A stretch of DNA of 64,000 nt from Sisyra terminalis (taxonomy: Eukaryota; Arthropoda; Insecta; Neuroptera; Sisyridae). The notes beneath the pieces were generated by a model. The model was not told where the DNA came from and searched no databases. It saw nothing but the letters and a program-made list of their open reading frames with translations. A program made the translations under genes and the position numbers. Every line of letters begins with the position of its first letter. The stretch's first letter is position 1. Shown here in pieces: positions 33,860-46,500 of the stretch. Location: NCBI GenBank assembly GCA_958496175.1, contig OY292275.1, forward strand, positions 60,651,701 through 60,715,700. The letters run 5' to 3'.

Positions 33860-36845
33860 ATGTACAGCACCACGTCGTGTCCTGCTCTTCCGAAGACGGC
33901 GACTTTGTCGGTCCACGGTCGAATTCGTCAACAGCCGGAATATCGACAAACTCCGCAAAAGTATGATTCGTATCAGACGTTGATTTACCATCATGCGGGC
34001 ATTCCGCAACGACGCCGCTTGTCGTCGACAGGTGAAGGAAGCGGTGATTCGAGTACGACCACGTCGGGGAGCAGCAGCTATGGCGAGCGGGAGGATGAGA
34101 GTGAAGGGCGCGCGGAATCGGACGAGGCCGATCGCGAGGATGATTGTTTGACGCAAGGATGCGTCACCGATCAGGAACGACTTCAATTGGAAACCTTCTT
34201 CAGAGGCCTCAAGACCCAGGTGAGGGATCAGTGACGCTTATGTTTATTCACTCTGATCTTTTCTTTCTATTCTGTTCACTCGTTTGAGAAAATGTTGTCT
34301 ATCTTTGTCGTATATACAGGCTAGAAAAAAATATGGCCGCAATAAAAGCATGTGCTAACTTAAAATACTTAGGTTATGTCATCACCATAATGTAAAATCT
34401 TGATCACGTTTCACCAAAACACTTTTTGTTCTTCTAAAATATTAAAATTTTGAAACTGTCTAGAGAATCAATACTCAAGAGCAAGACAAACCTATACGAA
34501 TATCCTTATTGTAAAAAGAAATGCCTATTTTGAGCATGCACATTTCCCCGTAAAAAAATCGCCTTATAAATACCATAACGAAAAACTTTAATTTTCTATA
34601 CTCTTCTTTCGTTTGGGAATTATATATACTATCTTTGTCACATGTATTGCGTAGAAATGAAACCACGTGCTTTTGCAGGTTATGTAATACAACCGTACTG
34701 AATGGTACTAGATAAATCGAAAACTTACAACTTTACATGAAATCAAGAATCAGAAGAAGAAAAACCTATATAGTTACTAATGCTATAAAAAGAAATAACT
34801 CATCCTGTTCCTGTATTCATTTGGATAGGTTGGCTTGTTAAATCCGAATTTGAGTTTAACTTCACATCAGTTGAATCAAAACTTTTTAAACGTGGAAAAT
34901 TAAAATTTTCTCTTTTAATTAATTAAAAAAATAAATTGCAGTTTAAACTGTATTTTAATATAAAAAGAGGTAAAACTATTCGATATCATTATAATCCTAT
35001 ACTTATTCAAATTTCTTCTACATTTTTTAGCCTTTGAATGTCTAATGTGTTGAAATAAAACCACGTGCTTTTGAAGGTTATGTAATAGAACCGTACTGAA
35101 TAAATCGAAAACCTAGAACTTTATAGGAAATCAATGTTTGCTCAAGAATAAGGAAAACCTATATGGATACCAATGCTATAAAAAGAAATGCCTACTCCTG
35201 TTCCTGTATTAATTTGGATAGGTTGGCTTGTTAAATCCGAATTTGAGTTTAACTTCACATCAGTTGAATCAAAACTTTTTAAACGTGGAAAATTAAAATT
35301 TTCTCTTTTAATTAATTAAAAAAATAAATTGCAGTTTAAACTCTATTTTAATATAAAAAGAGGTAAAACTATTCGATATCATTACAATCCTATACTTATT
35401 CAAATTTCTTCTACATTTTTTAGCCTGTGAATGCCTATTGTGTCGAAATAAAGCCACGTGCTTTTGTAGGTTATGTAATAGAACCGTACTGAATGGTACT
35501 TGATAAATCGAAAACCTAGAACTTTATAGGAAATCAATGTTTGCTCAAGAATAAGGAAAACCTATATGAATACTAATGCTGACTAATGCTATAAAAAGAA
35601 ATGACTAATTCTGTTCCTGTATTCATTTGGATAGGTTGGCTTGTTAAATCCGAATTTGAGTTTAACTTCACATCAGTTGAATCAAAACTTTTTAAACGTG
35701 GAAAATTAAAATTTTCTCTTTTAATTAATTAAAAAAATAAATTGCAGTTTAAACTCTATTTTAATATGAAAAGAGGTAAAACTATTCGAATTCATTATAA
35801 TTCTATACTTATTAAAAATTCTTGTACATTTTTTAGCCTTTGAATGCCTATTGCGTCGAAATAAAACCACGTGCTTTTGCAGGTTATGTAATAGAACCGC
35901 ACTGGATAAATTGGAAACCTAAAACTTACAACCCAAACTTTATTTTACTATAGAAAAAGGGAAAAAGGTGAAACCATTCTATTTGTTTATAAAAGTATAT
36001 CTATTCAAATTTCTTCTATAGTTTTTAATCTTTGGAAACCACGTGCTCACTTAAGATGGCTAGGTTATTCTCCAATATTACTAACTTATCGATTTTTATT
36101 TTTCGGTTTTCTACCTAACGGCAGGTTTAATTTCCCGCCGGGTTGAGTTCCTTTCTCGTCTCTTTTTAGTAAGTCCAGGATTTCAATACGTTTTTTTTAA
36201 GATTCCCCAGAATATAAGTTTTTCTTATAGTCTTTCTTTACCCTTCTCAAATTTTAATAATCACACTTACTTTTTTAGGTCTACGTTTGTGGATCTTTGG
36301 CAAACTTATACGAGGGCTCATCAATCGCCAATTCCGAATGGGAGTTACGTTACACTGGCATTCCAATAGTGCTCCTCGATTTGGGCGAGACACGTTCACG
36401 TGATAAACGTCGCATCCAAATCTTATTAGCCGAGCGTGGCACTTGTTTCACACTATGGCGAGACACCATCGATAACTTATCGGCATATAAAGTTTCCGGT
36501 CGAGCTTTTCACACCATGTGCTTGTCGTCCGACCATAGCCAATTGATTGGCTTCAGTTTCGATACGGCCCAGGCGGCCCACGATATGTGGACGCATATTG
36601 AACGTTTGATCGCCTGTCCCGAGAATATTTCCCTGTCGGTGCCTGGACGCAAGAAGAAGAAGGCGGCGAAACCACCGAAACCGGCGCCGCTGCCGCCCAA
36701 GTCGCACATATCGCAACCATGCTGCTTCCAACATGTCACCACCGTGGATGTTTCCGATAGGAAACGTTACTTTTCGATGCAAGCACTTATCTCGAATATC
36801 GCTGATATTAACAGATCTTTACCGCCAATTAAAGGAGAATTTTAA
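33860..36845 (+). CDS. WASP-like WH1/EVH1 and CRIB-motif protein, 308 residues
   Basis: Two coding exons, 33860-34219 and 36279-36845, joined in phase 0 (donor GTGAGG, acceptor TTTTTTAG). The first exon begins at 33825 after an acceptor, and an in-frame TGA at 33830-33832 precedes the ATG at 33860, which fixes the start. Residues 1-105 are low-complexity and acidic/serine-rich. About 106-232 resemble a WH1 (EVH1) domain: VYVCGSLANLYEG, then YKVSGRAFHTMCL and FSFDTAQAAHDMWTHIERL, matching the FHTF..VALNFANEEEA pattern of WASP. Residues 245-261 are KKKK followed by proline repeats. Residues 264-279 (ISQPCCFQHVTTVD) follow the CRIB pattern ISxPxxFxH. WASP proteins use these parts to bind WIP and Cdc42, but the polyproline and VCA actin-nucleating tail is missing here and the protein ends 30 residues later. 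I do not recognise a gene name. Function is inferred as a Rho-GTPase-linked or WH1 adaptor. Confidence 0.8.
34220..36278 (+). other. Intron of the WH1-CRIB gene (2.06 kb)
   Basis: Begins GTGAGGG and ends CTTTTTTAG. Most of it is a tandem repeat (see 34660-35960). Confidence 0.75.
34660..35960. repeat. Tandem repeat, ~400-bp units with a CACGTG in each
   Basis: The phrase ACCACGTGCTTTTG then AGGTTATGTAATA starts units at about 34663, 35061, 35454 and 35867, spacings of 398, 393 and 413 bp. The last unit is cut short. The units share long runs such as GGTTGGCTTGTTAAATCCGA and AAACTTTTTAAACGTGGAAA. The third unit has a small internal duplication (GCTGACTAATGCT) explaining its extra 20 bp. Each unit carries a perfect E-box CACGTG (34664, 35062, 35455, 35868), and a fifth lies at 36040. 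Confidence 0.85.
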
Positions 36846-39568
36846 TTACAATTCTATGTTAATCGTTTTTGTACAGTCATTTCGCTTTAAGGTTTTTTTT
36901 AAACTTATTCATCTGCCCCCTTTCATCCAAGTAATTTAAGTTACATATTACAATTCCCCATAAAAATATATATTACCTAGTTATATAATATTACCGTTTT
37001 TACAAAAAGGTAGTCCAGCTTGGAAAATGGAGACTATATTTAAACATTCAGCCTTTTGTGGCAATTTTTTAATGTCGAAAATATAAAACTAAATCATACC
37101 CTATCCTATTAAAAACTTAAGTTTTTGGTGTTTTCTTTCAAAGAAATAACATTGTAGAATGCTGAAAGTAGGCATCAAGAAAGATATGTATGAATGGTTG
37201 CATAAATGAAAGATTAAAACTAAAATTGAACAAAAGGAAATAAATATACCAAAAATAATGGAAAATCCTCTATCAAACTAAAAAAATGTATCCTTTTTTT
37301 TAATATTAACGAGTTAAGCAATGTTTCCATTGTCAATTCGATATTAATTCTACAAACTTGCAATTCAATCTCAATGTTCCAAGTCTTGCCGCCTATTTGT
37401 TTAGTCAAATTAACATTGACAAATTATTATTTAAAAATATTTTTTTTTAGAATTTAAAAATTCATTTTATATGAAACGAGAAACTCATTTCATCTATTTA
37501 TAGGTTTAATTTTTTATCTGAACGATTTTGCCATAAATATCATTAAAATAAAAAATAGTAGGTATATAACATTTTACTCGAAGTAAAAGTTAAAAATATT
37601 TATTATCCCAAACGCATTATATAATTTTATATTATAATATTTTCGATTATTTGTCGACAGACGCAAAAGCCAATACATTTTTCTTAGAAATTAATCAAAA
37701 CTGGTTTTGTAATTTCTTAGTAAAAATATTTGAAATTTTACACATACCAGTGACGTTGTAAAATTCCATTAATTAATCATTGATCGCAAATTGGTATAGA
37801 TAAGTGTAATATAACGTTACGCATATTCTATGAATTCAAGTCAACATTTTTATTGTTTTCGATAATTTTTGCTTAAGTCTTTAAATTTAAATCTTTACTT
37901 AAACTATCGATCTTTACAAACATTCATTCATTTAGCATTATTTTTTTTTTTAAATATTTTATTAACCCATATTATCTGTGATATACAGTATAATTTTTTT
38001 TTAAATATAAAAAATATAATTTTAAAATTAAAAAAAAATAGTTTAAAATATATTTTCTAATCTATACATTATATTTTGTATTATTATTAGTTAGTTTTTC
38101 AAAAGGGGTGCAAGCTGTGTTTTTAAGTTGTACTATTATCTTAATATTATACATTATAATATCTATTGTACTATTATATAATATTTGCAAAAAATGTGCA
38201 AAATTCAAAAAAAAAAAATTAAGTTATACAAATATCTGTAGACTGATTTTCAATGTAATTTTAAAATAAACATATGTATTATTATTATTATTTTTTTTCT
38301 AGATTAAATTGAAGTTATGATAATTCCAAGAAATCCACAGTCCCATGATTATTTTCCCGAAACCAGTTCCTTGATTGTAATTAGTCCATGTCCATGAAAA
38401 TTGGTTGAAGAAAGAAAATAGAAAATTATTCGGATATGAAATTTTATCTATAGTTTTTTAGCCATATCCAGTGTTTGGGATCATAAAATTGGTAATATGA
38501 AATACCATTGAAAGAATAAATTTATATTTAACACTTTTTCTTGTATAGTGACAGTTGAGGAGAGGCAAAAACTCAGAAGAAGGAAAATGGTGGAATTCTT
38601 CCATAAGAAAATGCAATCAAGTCTTAGACCTCATTCCTGGTTCCTATGTCCCAAGAAAATATATTAGTTCAAATTTAAGTTGGCAGAAAATTAAGCAGTT
38701 TTCCATTTCTTGAGAAAACACAGCACTTTCGTCAATTGGCGACTCAATGAATGGGATATGTTTAATTCCGGTATAGAACTAGAAGAACAACTTCTTGGCT
38801 TGAAGCAGGTGAAATAGGGACTCTAGTTACATAATATAATTGTCGCAAATGAATTAATCGAAAGCCAGTCCAGCCTCGTTTGGGGTATTGCTTTAATATA
38901 GGTAACTTATCGTTCAATTAAGTTAAACATTAATACTTTTCTATCAAATAATTTCTATAATTCAAAAGTTTCAATTATAAGATATAAAAAAATAATGTTT
39001 ATTCGACAATTTTTAATGGGTGAAAAATATAATAATTAGTTTCTTATTTTTTTTTATCTTTAAAATAATATACAAGTATTGTACATGCTTTGATTTTTTT
39101 TCTTAAATATTATAGATATAGCTTGATTTATCGTCGCCAATCTGGCGTCGATATAGCAAGAAAAAATACCAATCGAAATTCATGGACACTGAGTTTTGCT
39201 GACCCCATTCTTAAATTTGAGGTTTTGTCCCCTTAATTTGTCAAGTCATCAACCCCCTTCCACTGAATTTTTGGATAAATTATATTTTCTCCGCTCTACG
39301 ACGTCATAGAAGCAGGCGTAATATGTAATTTCCACGAGAAAACCCGCCAAAAAAGAGCGCTGAGTTACGAAGGCAGAAAGTGGGGGGCCGAAGAGCTTCA
39401 CTATGCTCACTTGGTTCACTGCGGTTTACTTTCTCGTGGACAGCTTTGTGATCAAGTCGTCTGTATCGTACAACGTAGTGATCCTGGACTGGCTACATCG
39501 AGGAACTCATTAGTTTGACCTGGAGGACTTCGCCGAAATCCAAACATATTGGACCTGCAAGTTTAACC
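36846..39568. other. 3' flank of the WH1-CRIB gene and intergenic spacer
   Basis: The likely 3' UTR continues from the stop at 36845. Candidate polyadenylation signals are ATTAAA near 37108 and 37211 and AATAAA near 37239. Beyond that the spacer is very AT-rich. A GC-richer piece at 39110-39560 contains a short hairpin (GTCGCCAATCTGGCGTC near 39134) and an inverted pair (TTTCCACGAGAAAA near 39328, TTTCTCGTGGA near 39430), but no recognisable gene. Confidence 0.45.
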
Positions 39569-39872
39569 CTTAAAGGAAACATTCAAGTAAAAATGTACGT
39601 AATTTTTGGAATTTTTCTAGATAATTTCTATGTTGAAAAATAAAATATTTTGGTCGTTATTACAGAGATATAGTCTAGCGTACGCTATACATTTCATCGT
39701 TATATGCGCTGTATTTTAACCATCAAGGGAACATCCAAGAAAAAATGTACGTATTTTGTGGAATTTTTCTGGATAAATTTTATATTAAAAAATAAAACTG
39801 CTTAATAGTAATTACAGAGGTATAGTCTATAGTATGCTATACATTTTATCGTTGTATACGCTATATCTTTGA
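39569..39872. repeat. Tandem duplication, 150-bp period
   Basis: AAGGAAACATTCAAGTAAAA..TGTACGT at 39573 recurs as AAGGGAACATCCAAGAAAAA..TGTACGT at 39725; both are followed by a TTACAGAG-TATAGTCTA block and a GCTATACATTT..ATCGTT block. Two diverged copies, about 600-750 bp upstream of the Nipped-A start codon. Confidence 0.65.
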
Positions 39873-40449
39873 GGTAGTAGGTTTTTTGAACTTTGCGCAA
39901 TTTTGCGAACAAGTTGGAAACTCCACGTTTGTGTAATAGATGGCGTCTCGTTTGACAATGCCAGTGGAATTGAATACAAGGAGATCTCATAATAATACTC
40001 GTATTAAGCATTTAATGTCTTAAATACTATGGTGAATTCTCTTCAATGAATTGCAAAACTATTTGTAATTATAAATCTTTCAACCAAGGTATCATTTTTT
40101 CTACAAACTTTTCTTAATCATTTGGAGTCAGCGTACAATTTTGATTGGTTTTACATAACCTATTAGTACATATTTTTTCTTGTTTATTATCAATGTTTGA
40201 TTTAAATAATAAAACCAATAGCACTAAAATTAAGTAATTTGTACTTAATTGAATCAAATATTTAACTTCTTGTAATGCTTTATCGTTTGTTATTCATATT
40301 CATTTCGTTTCGCTTTTCAGTTTCCGGCAAATGGTAAGCGCTTTGCGCTGACCAGTTGATTGCGCTAAGTTTTGAAAGTAAGTTTTCATCGAAATTTTCG
40401 TCGAAAAAAAAAGACAAAATATCGTTTGTTTGAATAATGAGCAGTTAAA
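39873..40449 (+). promoter_or_regulatory. Probable Nipped-A promoter / 5' UTR region
   Basis: The ATG at 40450 is preceded by GAGCAGTTAAA. A TCAGTT initiator-like match lies at 40317-40322, 130 bp upstream of the ATG. The same place could instead be an acceptor of a small 5' UTR exon (CTTTTCAG, then a donor-like ATGGTAAGC at 40331). The transcription start is therefore unresolved. Confidence 0.3.
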
Positions 40450-43400
40450 ATGCCGCCGCCGGTGCCCACCAATTTAAATCCGCAACAAAATCCCCAATTG
40501 TCTCAGCAATTGCAATTTCATCAGCAACATGTTTTGGCTCAGCAGCAGCAGCAGCAGCAATTTGTCGGCATGTCTTCACCAGCCGGTGTGGTTGGTGCGG
40601 GGACATCGACCACCCCTAATCAACAACAGTACATGACGACGACAATTGCAGCGCAGAAAGTTCAGCAACAACATCCAACGATGGCTGGTGGTTCGACGAC
40701 TTCGTCGTCGGCGACCAACACCGCGTCTGAAACTCTGTTGACCACTCAAATAAATCGCTTTAAAAGCTACGTGACCATGTTGGCCGACACGACTCTGGTC
40801 ACCAAAGATGACTCCAAGTTAAAGGCTGCGCAAGAGTTGAACGAGAATTTTGAGGTATTTACTTTGATTATTCTGCATTTGAAATCCAATGGGATATGTT
40901 TAGTTTTAAAATGTATTGAAATTAGCATGAAGAACTCCTTAAATTTTTAAAGGCCATCGCTCACGGTGGCCAATTTAGTTACAGGTTGCTTTTAAAGAAT
41001 GGTACGGGACACTGTAAGTCTAATTTTCTTCTATTGAATCGCTATATTACTAATATTCTACCCTAAACCTTTTGAGATGACACCAATGCCCTCTTTTTAT
41101 TATATTATATGTAGCACATATTGCCATTAATCTAAACATTTTGAAATTTAACAATGAAATAACTTCACAATCCTTCGTCGTAATTAATGAAGTGCATTAT
41201 ATATACAAAGTTTTACATCATCTTTTCACTTTCAAATATCATTTCTTTTTCCTTTTAAATTTCAGATCATTTTACAATCGCCCGAATATCCAAAGTTTCT
41301 CGATCATTGCATCAAGAATTTCTTAAAGATCCTCTCCGAAGGTGAGCCGCTTTTCATCAGTGAATACAACATCCAGCAAATGCGCAAACTTTTGCTCGAA
41401 ATGATCAATCGCTTTCCGGCAAACCAGGAGCTCAAGCCTCATCTGCAGTCAATTTTAACGACCGTTTTACGTTTATTAAATGTCGAAAACGAAGAAAATA
41501 CTTTAGTTTGTCTACGAATCATAATAGAATTGCACAAAGTGTACCGTCCGCCGTATAATGCTGAAGTAAGAGGTTTTTTTTTTTTCTATGTAAAACATCC
41601 TTAAGGAAAAACGATATTTGTAAAAGATATTAAGCAAAAGTTATTAGCATTTATATGGTGTTTTTCGTTATGCACTAAAAGTGCTACAAAATATGACGTC
41701 GTTTATTATGCAACTGAGATGGTACTTTATAGGTCTTCAATCGTTTATTTTATCATCTCAGTTTTGAGAGTATTAACCTTTTAGATTGAAAGCACTTTTC
41801 GACAAATTATGACGTCATACTTACTATAAATTCATAACGAAAAACATTTTATATTTAGGCTTTTTTACATAGAAAATTACGATTAAAAATATATTTTCTT
41901 ATTTAAACTTTTTCCTTTTTTTCTCTGGTTGATTATGCCTACTTTTTCCCATTCAGCAATAACGTGGTTTTCTATATAAATGAGGGCTTAGATCGCCTAA
42001 AATCGATCAAACGTATAAAATATATTTTACATCGTACCACTAATGCTGAATTATTTTATTTTTATTTTTAAAATTTCCAATGGTGTTTTAGACTCACAAA
42101 TTCTTGCAATACGTTAAATCGATTTACGCCGAATTGCCCAACCATCTCGACCGTATTTTCGAGCCGAGGCCAATGTTGCGAGTTAAAGATTTATCGGCCA
42201 TCAACTTTGAACAACAACTGAAAGATACATTTACGACGACGACAATTCAAAGTGAAATGAAATCGCAAGACGGAACTGCAATTTGTGTAAATTTTATTGA
42301 AAAAAAAAAACATCAATCGTTTACAAATTTTCAATGCCTCTTAATTCTAGTACAATTTAATTCCGAAAGGGACCATGTCGTTGAAAGTTCTTCAAGAACT
42401 GCCCATTATTGTCGTATTGTTTTTCCAAGTGTACAAGGAAAACGTGAAACAAGATATTCGAGAATATATTACGTTGATTATGAATACAATTACGTTGCAG
42501 CCCAGTTTGCAACAAAGGTAATTTTATAAGTTTTCTTTTATTGCACTTGAAAGTTAGGGAACTTCGTTGGGTCAGGGAATTTGGGTTGATGAAAAAACTA
42601 CATATATTTTGGTTTAAATCTGTATATAATGCGTTACCTCTTCCCCTTTAAAAGCACGTAATTCTCTAAAATTCTAAACGATTGCTACGAAAATGGGTAC
42701 AAAGTGGGATTGGATCTCCCACTCGTACTTTTAAAAATTTCATTATTATATTTAAAGTAATATGTTTCAGACAATCGCCGTCGTTCAATAAGGAAGTATT
42801 TGTCGATTTTTTGGGCGCCCAAATCAAAACATTGAGTTTTATTGCATACATAATTCGATCGCATCATGACGACGTGGCTGCCCATTCTGATCAAATGGTC
42901 AAAGGCATTTTGGGACTTTTGGAATTGTGTCCACAAGAAGTGTGCCATTTACGCAAGGAGCTCGTGGTGGCAATTCGCTATATTCTCGCAACGGATTTAA
43001 AGAAAAGTATGCTTTATTGTGTGGTTAAATAATTAAATTGACTTATTACATAATACTTGAACAATAATATTGTAATCCTCTGGGATCTTTTTTCTCAAAT
43101 TGTTTCGTTTTTTTTGTAGAATTTGTTCCCTACATGGAGCAACTTTTTGACGAGAACATTTTATTGGGAAATGGATGGACAGTACGAGATACTCTACGGC
43201 CATTGGCATACTCCATGTTGGCCGATCTCGTGCACCATGTGCGACAAGAACTTCCTCTGACCGACTTGGCTCGGGCCGTCCATCTTTTCGGCAAAATTGT
43301 TCATGATCCCACATTGAACACAACGTTAGTTGTGAAGAAAAAAATAGTAAAATTTCTTATACTAAGTTTTTTTTTCATTTTTAGTATTCAAACAATGTCT

Positions 43401-43561
43401 TGTAAGTTACTGTTGAATCTTGTGGATTGCATCAAGAATCAATCTAAAGGCGAGAAAAATGCCGTACAATGTCGCGAGTTGTTGATACGAATGCTGGAAA
43501 TTTTTGTGCTGAAATTTAAGACTTTTGCGAAGCTACAACTTCCGATTTTAATTGCGAAAAG
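40450..43561 (+). CDS. Nipped-A: Nipped-A exons 1-7: Q-rich N-terminus and first HEAT repeats
   Basis: Residues 1-561. Exon 1 encodes a Q/P/T-rich segment (a CAG/CAA run at 40541-40560 gives poly-Q) and then QINRFKSYVTMLAD and AAQELNENFE, where homology with TRRAP begins. Exons 2-7 encode alpha-solenoid repeats with conserved strings NEENTLVCLRIIIELHK-like, LKVLQELPIIVVL, LRPLAY and QTMSCKLLLNLVDCIKN. Introns are short (60-527 bp). Exon 3 must end at 42286 (TGT before GTAAAT) so that exon 4, which starts TACAATTTAATTCC, stays in frame; this leaves a 64-bp intron. The intron at 41566-42091 contains a small MITE (see there). Confidence 0.9.
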
Positions 43562-46500
43562 GTAAAAGAGAAGAATCATATTTTTCATTACATCTTTGTG
43601 TATGATTTTGTCTGTTTAATGCAATGTTTTCCGAACTTGATATTTTTATATCCGTTGCACAACTATCGGGATACTATTTCTTGTAAAAACAAGTGCTATT
43701 ACACTGTTGTCTGGCCACCTGTCGTATGAGGCTCCGCCAAACTCTTCATTTATTTTTGGGAGATCCCAATCTTACTGCAACTATTGTTTCTTTAACGCAA
43801 ATGAATTGCTTAAGCCTTTCTTTCCCATAATACTTAATTACAAGAAGTTCTTAAAAAAGGATTGGGTCATACCTAACGTGGCCGTAATTTTTTTGCTTCA
43901 AAGCGGGACACTTGTGAATTTTAATACGAAAACTGGAAAATCATATTATAATTTTGCGTAAAATGACAACATTAGAAATATAGTAAAACTTAGTGCTTCT
44001 TTATTAGAAAAAAAATATACGGAACAATTAAGATAATAATATGTGTGGACTATTTATTGCCGATTCCCGCAGTTGTGGCAGCGATAACTAGCTAAAATTT
44101 GTAGATACTTATTTTTGTATGATTTTTATCCATGTACTATAGGTTTATGGCCTGTGGGTTTTACACTATAGGTATATGTATACGGTATACAGTATATCTG
44201 CATAATGATTTTGGTTGTGATGGATTAATACCTATCGCAGGTCACTTTTTCTCAAAGCGGGACATTTTTAGGTTCTTTGAGGACAGCGGGACACAAAGCC
44301 CGAAATCGGGACGTATGGTCACGTTAGTCATACCCCTCGTTTATGTCCCCCATCTGCTTGTGTGGCCGCTAAATGGCGGTACCGCTCTTGTTAGGAATTA
44401 TTGGTCTTAAAAATCAAAATCAATACATTTTATTTTATTTTTTAGTAAATTTTCACCGTCTACGCCGTCGCCCGTATTACAAACTCAGTCGAGTGTTTCA
44501 TCAGCCAATCCAAATTCGACGCCAACATCTCAAACTCCATCAATTGATTCGAAGGATTCGACAAAAATCGAAATCAAACAAGAACCAGATCTGGAAAACA
44601 CCACTCAACCACCTGGTGCAATCAATCGAGTCGCTACAACTCGACCGCCCGGCACGACCGGAGAAAATCAAGAAAAATCAAAATTTGGTTTTCCGCAACA
44701 CCAAATGTCGTACAACGTGGCCGACTATAGAAATCTAGTGAAAACATTAGTGTGCGGTGTGAAAACCGTCACGTGGGGCTGTTCCAGTATTAACACACCG
44801 GCCGGAGATCAAATTCTCGCCTCGAAACATTTCACGTTAAAAGACACTCTCGTGTATATTCGTTTGGTGAAATGGGCGATGAAAGCTCTAGATATTTATC
44901 AAGTTCAACTTCCCAGTCCGACAAATATGCAACAACTTCAAAATCGCCAAATGATGCATCGCCAGGCGCCGGGACAAAACCAAAATGTGCGCACTCAAGA
45001 AGAAAAGGAAGTGCTGGAGCATTACAGTGGTGTGTTTTCTTTGTTGCCCATGAGCGTTTTTCGTGATGTTTTTTCCACGTGTATTTCATACATGGTGGAG
45101 AGAATTCATCAAAATGCGGCCCTCCAAACAATTGCTAACACATTTTTGGCCAATCCACATACAAGCGCCGTGTTTGCCACCGTTTTAGTCGAATATTTGT
45201 TGGAACGAATGACGGAAATGGGACTTAGTTTGGATCGTAGTAATTTATATTTGCGACTCTTTAAGGTTGTCTTCGGTAGTGTTACGTTGTTTAAAGATAA
45301 TGAACATATGTTGAAACCTCATTTGCATCAAATTGTTAATCGTTCAATGGAATTAGCGATGAGTGCCAAAGAACCGTACAATTATTTTCTGTTGCTTCGA
45401 GCTCTATTTCGGTCGATTGGTGGCGGCAGCCACGATTTGCTCTATCAAGCATTTTTGCCTCTTTTACCGAATTTATTGGAGGGCTTGAATCGTTTACAAA
45501 GTGGATTGCACAAAGCGCATATGAAAGAACTGTTTGTTGAGTTGTGTCTTACTGTTCCGGTGAGATTGAGTTCACTATTGCCATATCTGCCGATGTTGAT
45601 GGATCCGCTAGTTTCGGCGTTGAATGGATCACATACGCTGGTCAGTCAAGGATTGAGAACTTTGGAGTTGTGTGTCGATAATCTACAACCTGAATTTCTC
45701 TACGAACATATTCAGCCGGTTCGGGCTGATTTGATGCAAGCATTGTGGCGCACCTTACGCAATCCCGATCAAGTCGCACACGTGGCTTTTCGAGTTTTAG
45801 GGAAATTCGGTGGTGGAAATCGGAAGATGATGATTGAACCGCAACGGTTGGAGTTCAACGATAAAGAAAACCATGGACCTGCAATTATTGTCGAGTTCCA
45901 AGATCATGAACGTGCGATTGAATTCCCCGTGGAGAAAATAATCGAAACTGCGGTCAATGCATTGAAATCGAGTTCAACAGATTCGTTCTACCACAAACAA
46001 TGTTGGGAGGTGATTCGATGTTATTTGGCGGCCAGTTTGAACTTGGACGATTGCAAGAATACGATGTTGAAATTGTTCTTATATCCGAGCTTTGTGAATG
46101 ATCCGATTGAAGATTTACAAGGTCCGCTGTATAAATGTCCGGATCGACAAGCGAGACAAACGCACTTGACAGCGTTGACGGGAATGTTTGTCGCAGCCGC
46201 GATTAAAGAGTTACGACAAGACGTGCAACCCCGAATGGTATCGCTGGTCACTCATTACACAATGGTGGCAATTGCACAACAAGCCGGTCCGTTCCCGATT
46301 CGAGCCAAAAACATTGCTCCCAATTTAGATCCGTTGATTTTGATCGATGCATTGGCTGTGATAATGGCGCACGAAGAAAAAGAGTTGTGCAAACCTGGGT
46401 ATGTGGCACTTGGTTTAATTTTGGATACGGCCACGAATATTCTTGGCACGAAGGAGAAGGCGTGCCAGTTACCGTTGATGGAGTACTTGAAGAAGCGAAT

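Noticed and set aside
33791..34186. 131-codon minus-strand frame rich in R/L
   Set aside because: Antisense shadow of the first coding exon of the WH1-CRIB gene; plus-strand splice signals, start context and joining to the WH1 exon support the plus strand.
34660..35960. CRISPR-like array
   Set aside because: Repeats are about 400 bp with no spacer structure, in an intron of a eukaryotic gene; ordinary tandem repeat.
36477..36782. Minus-strand frames opposite the WH1 exon
   Set aside because: Shadows of a well-supported exon with recognisable domain content on the plus strand.
40317..40350. Downstream promoter element for the TCAGTT initiator
   Set aside because: The +28 to +33 position does not match the DPE consensus, so I give only a weak promoter call.
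44132..44410. 92-codon frame in Nipped-A intron 7
   Set aside because: Lies largely inside a MITE with inverted ends; no family resemblance.
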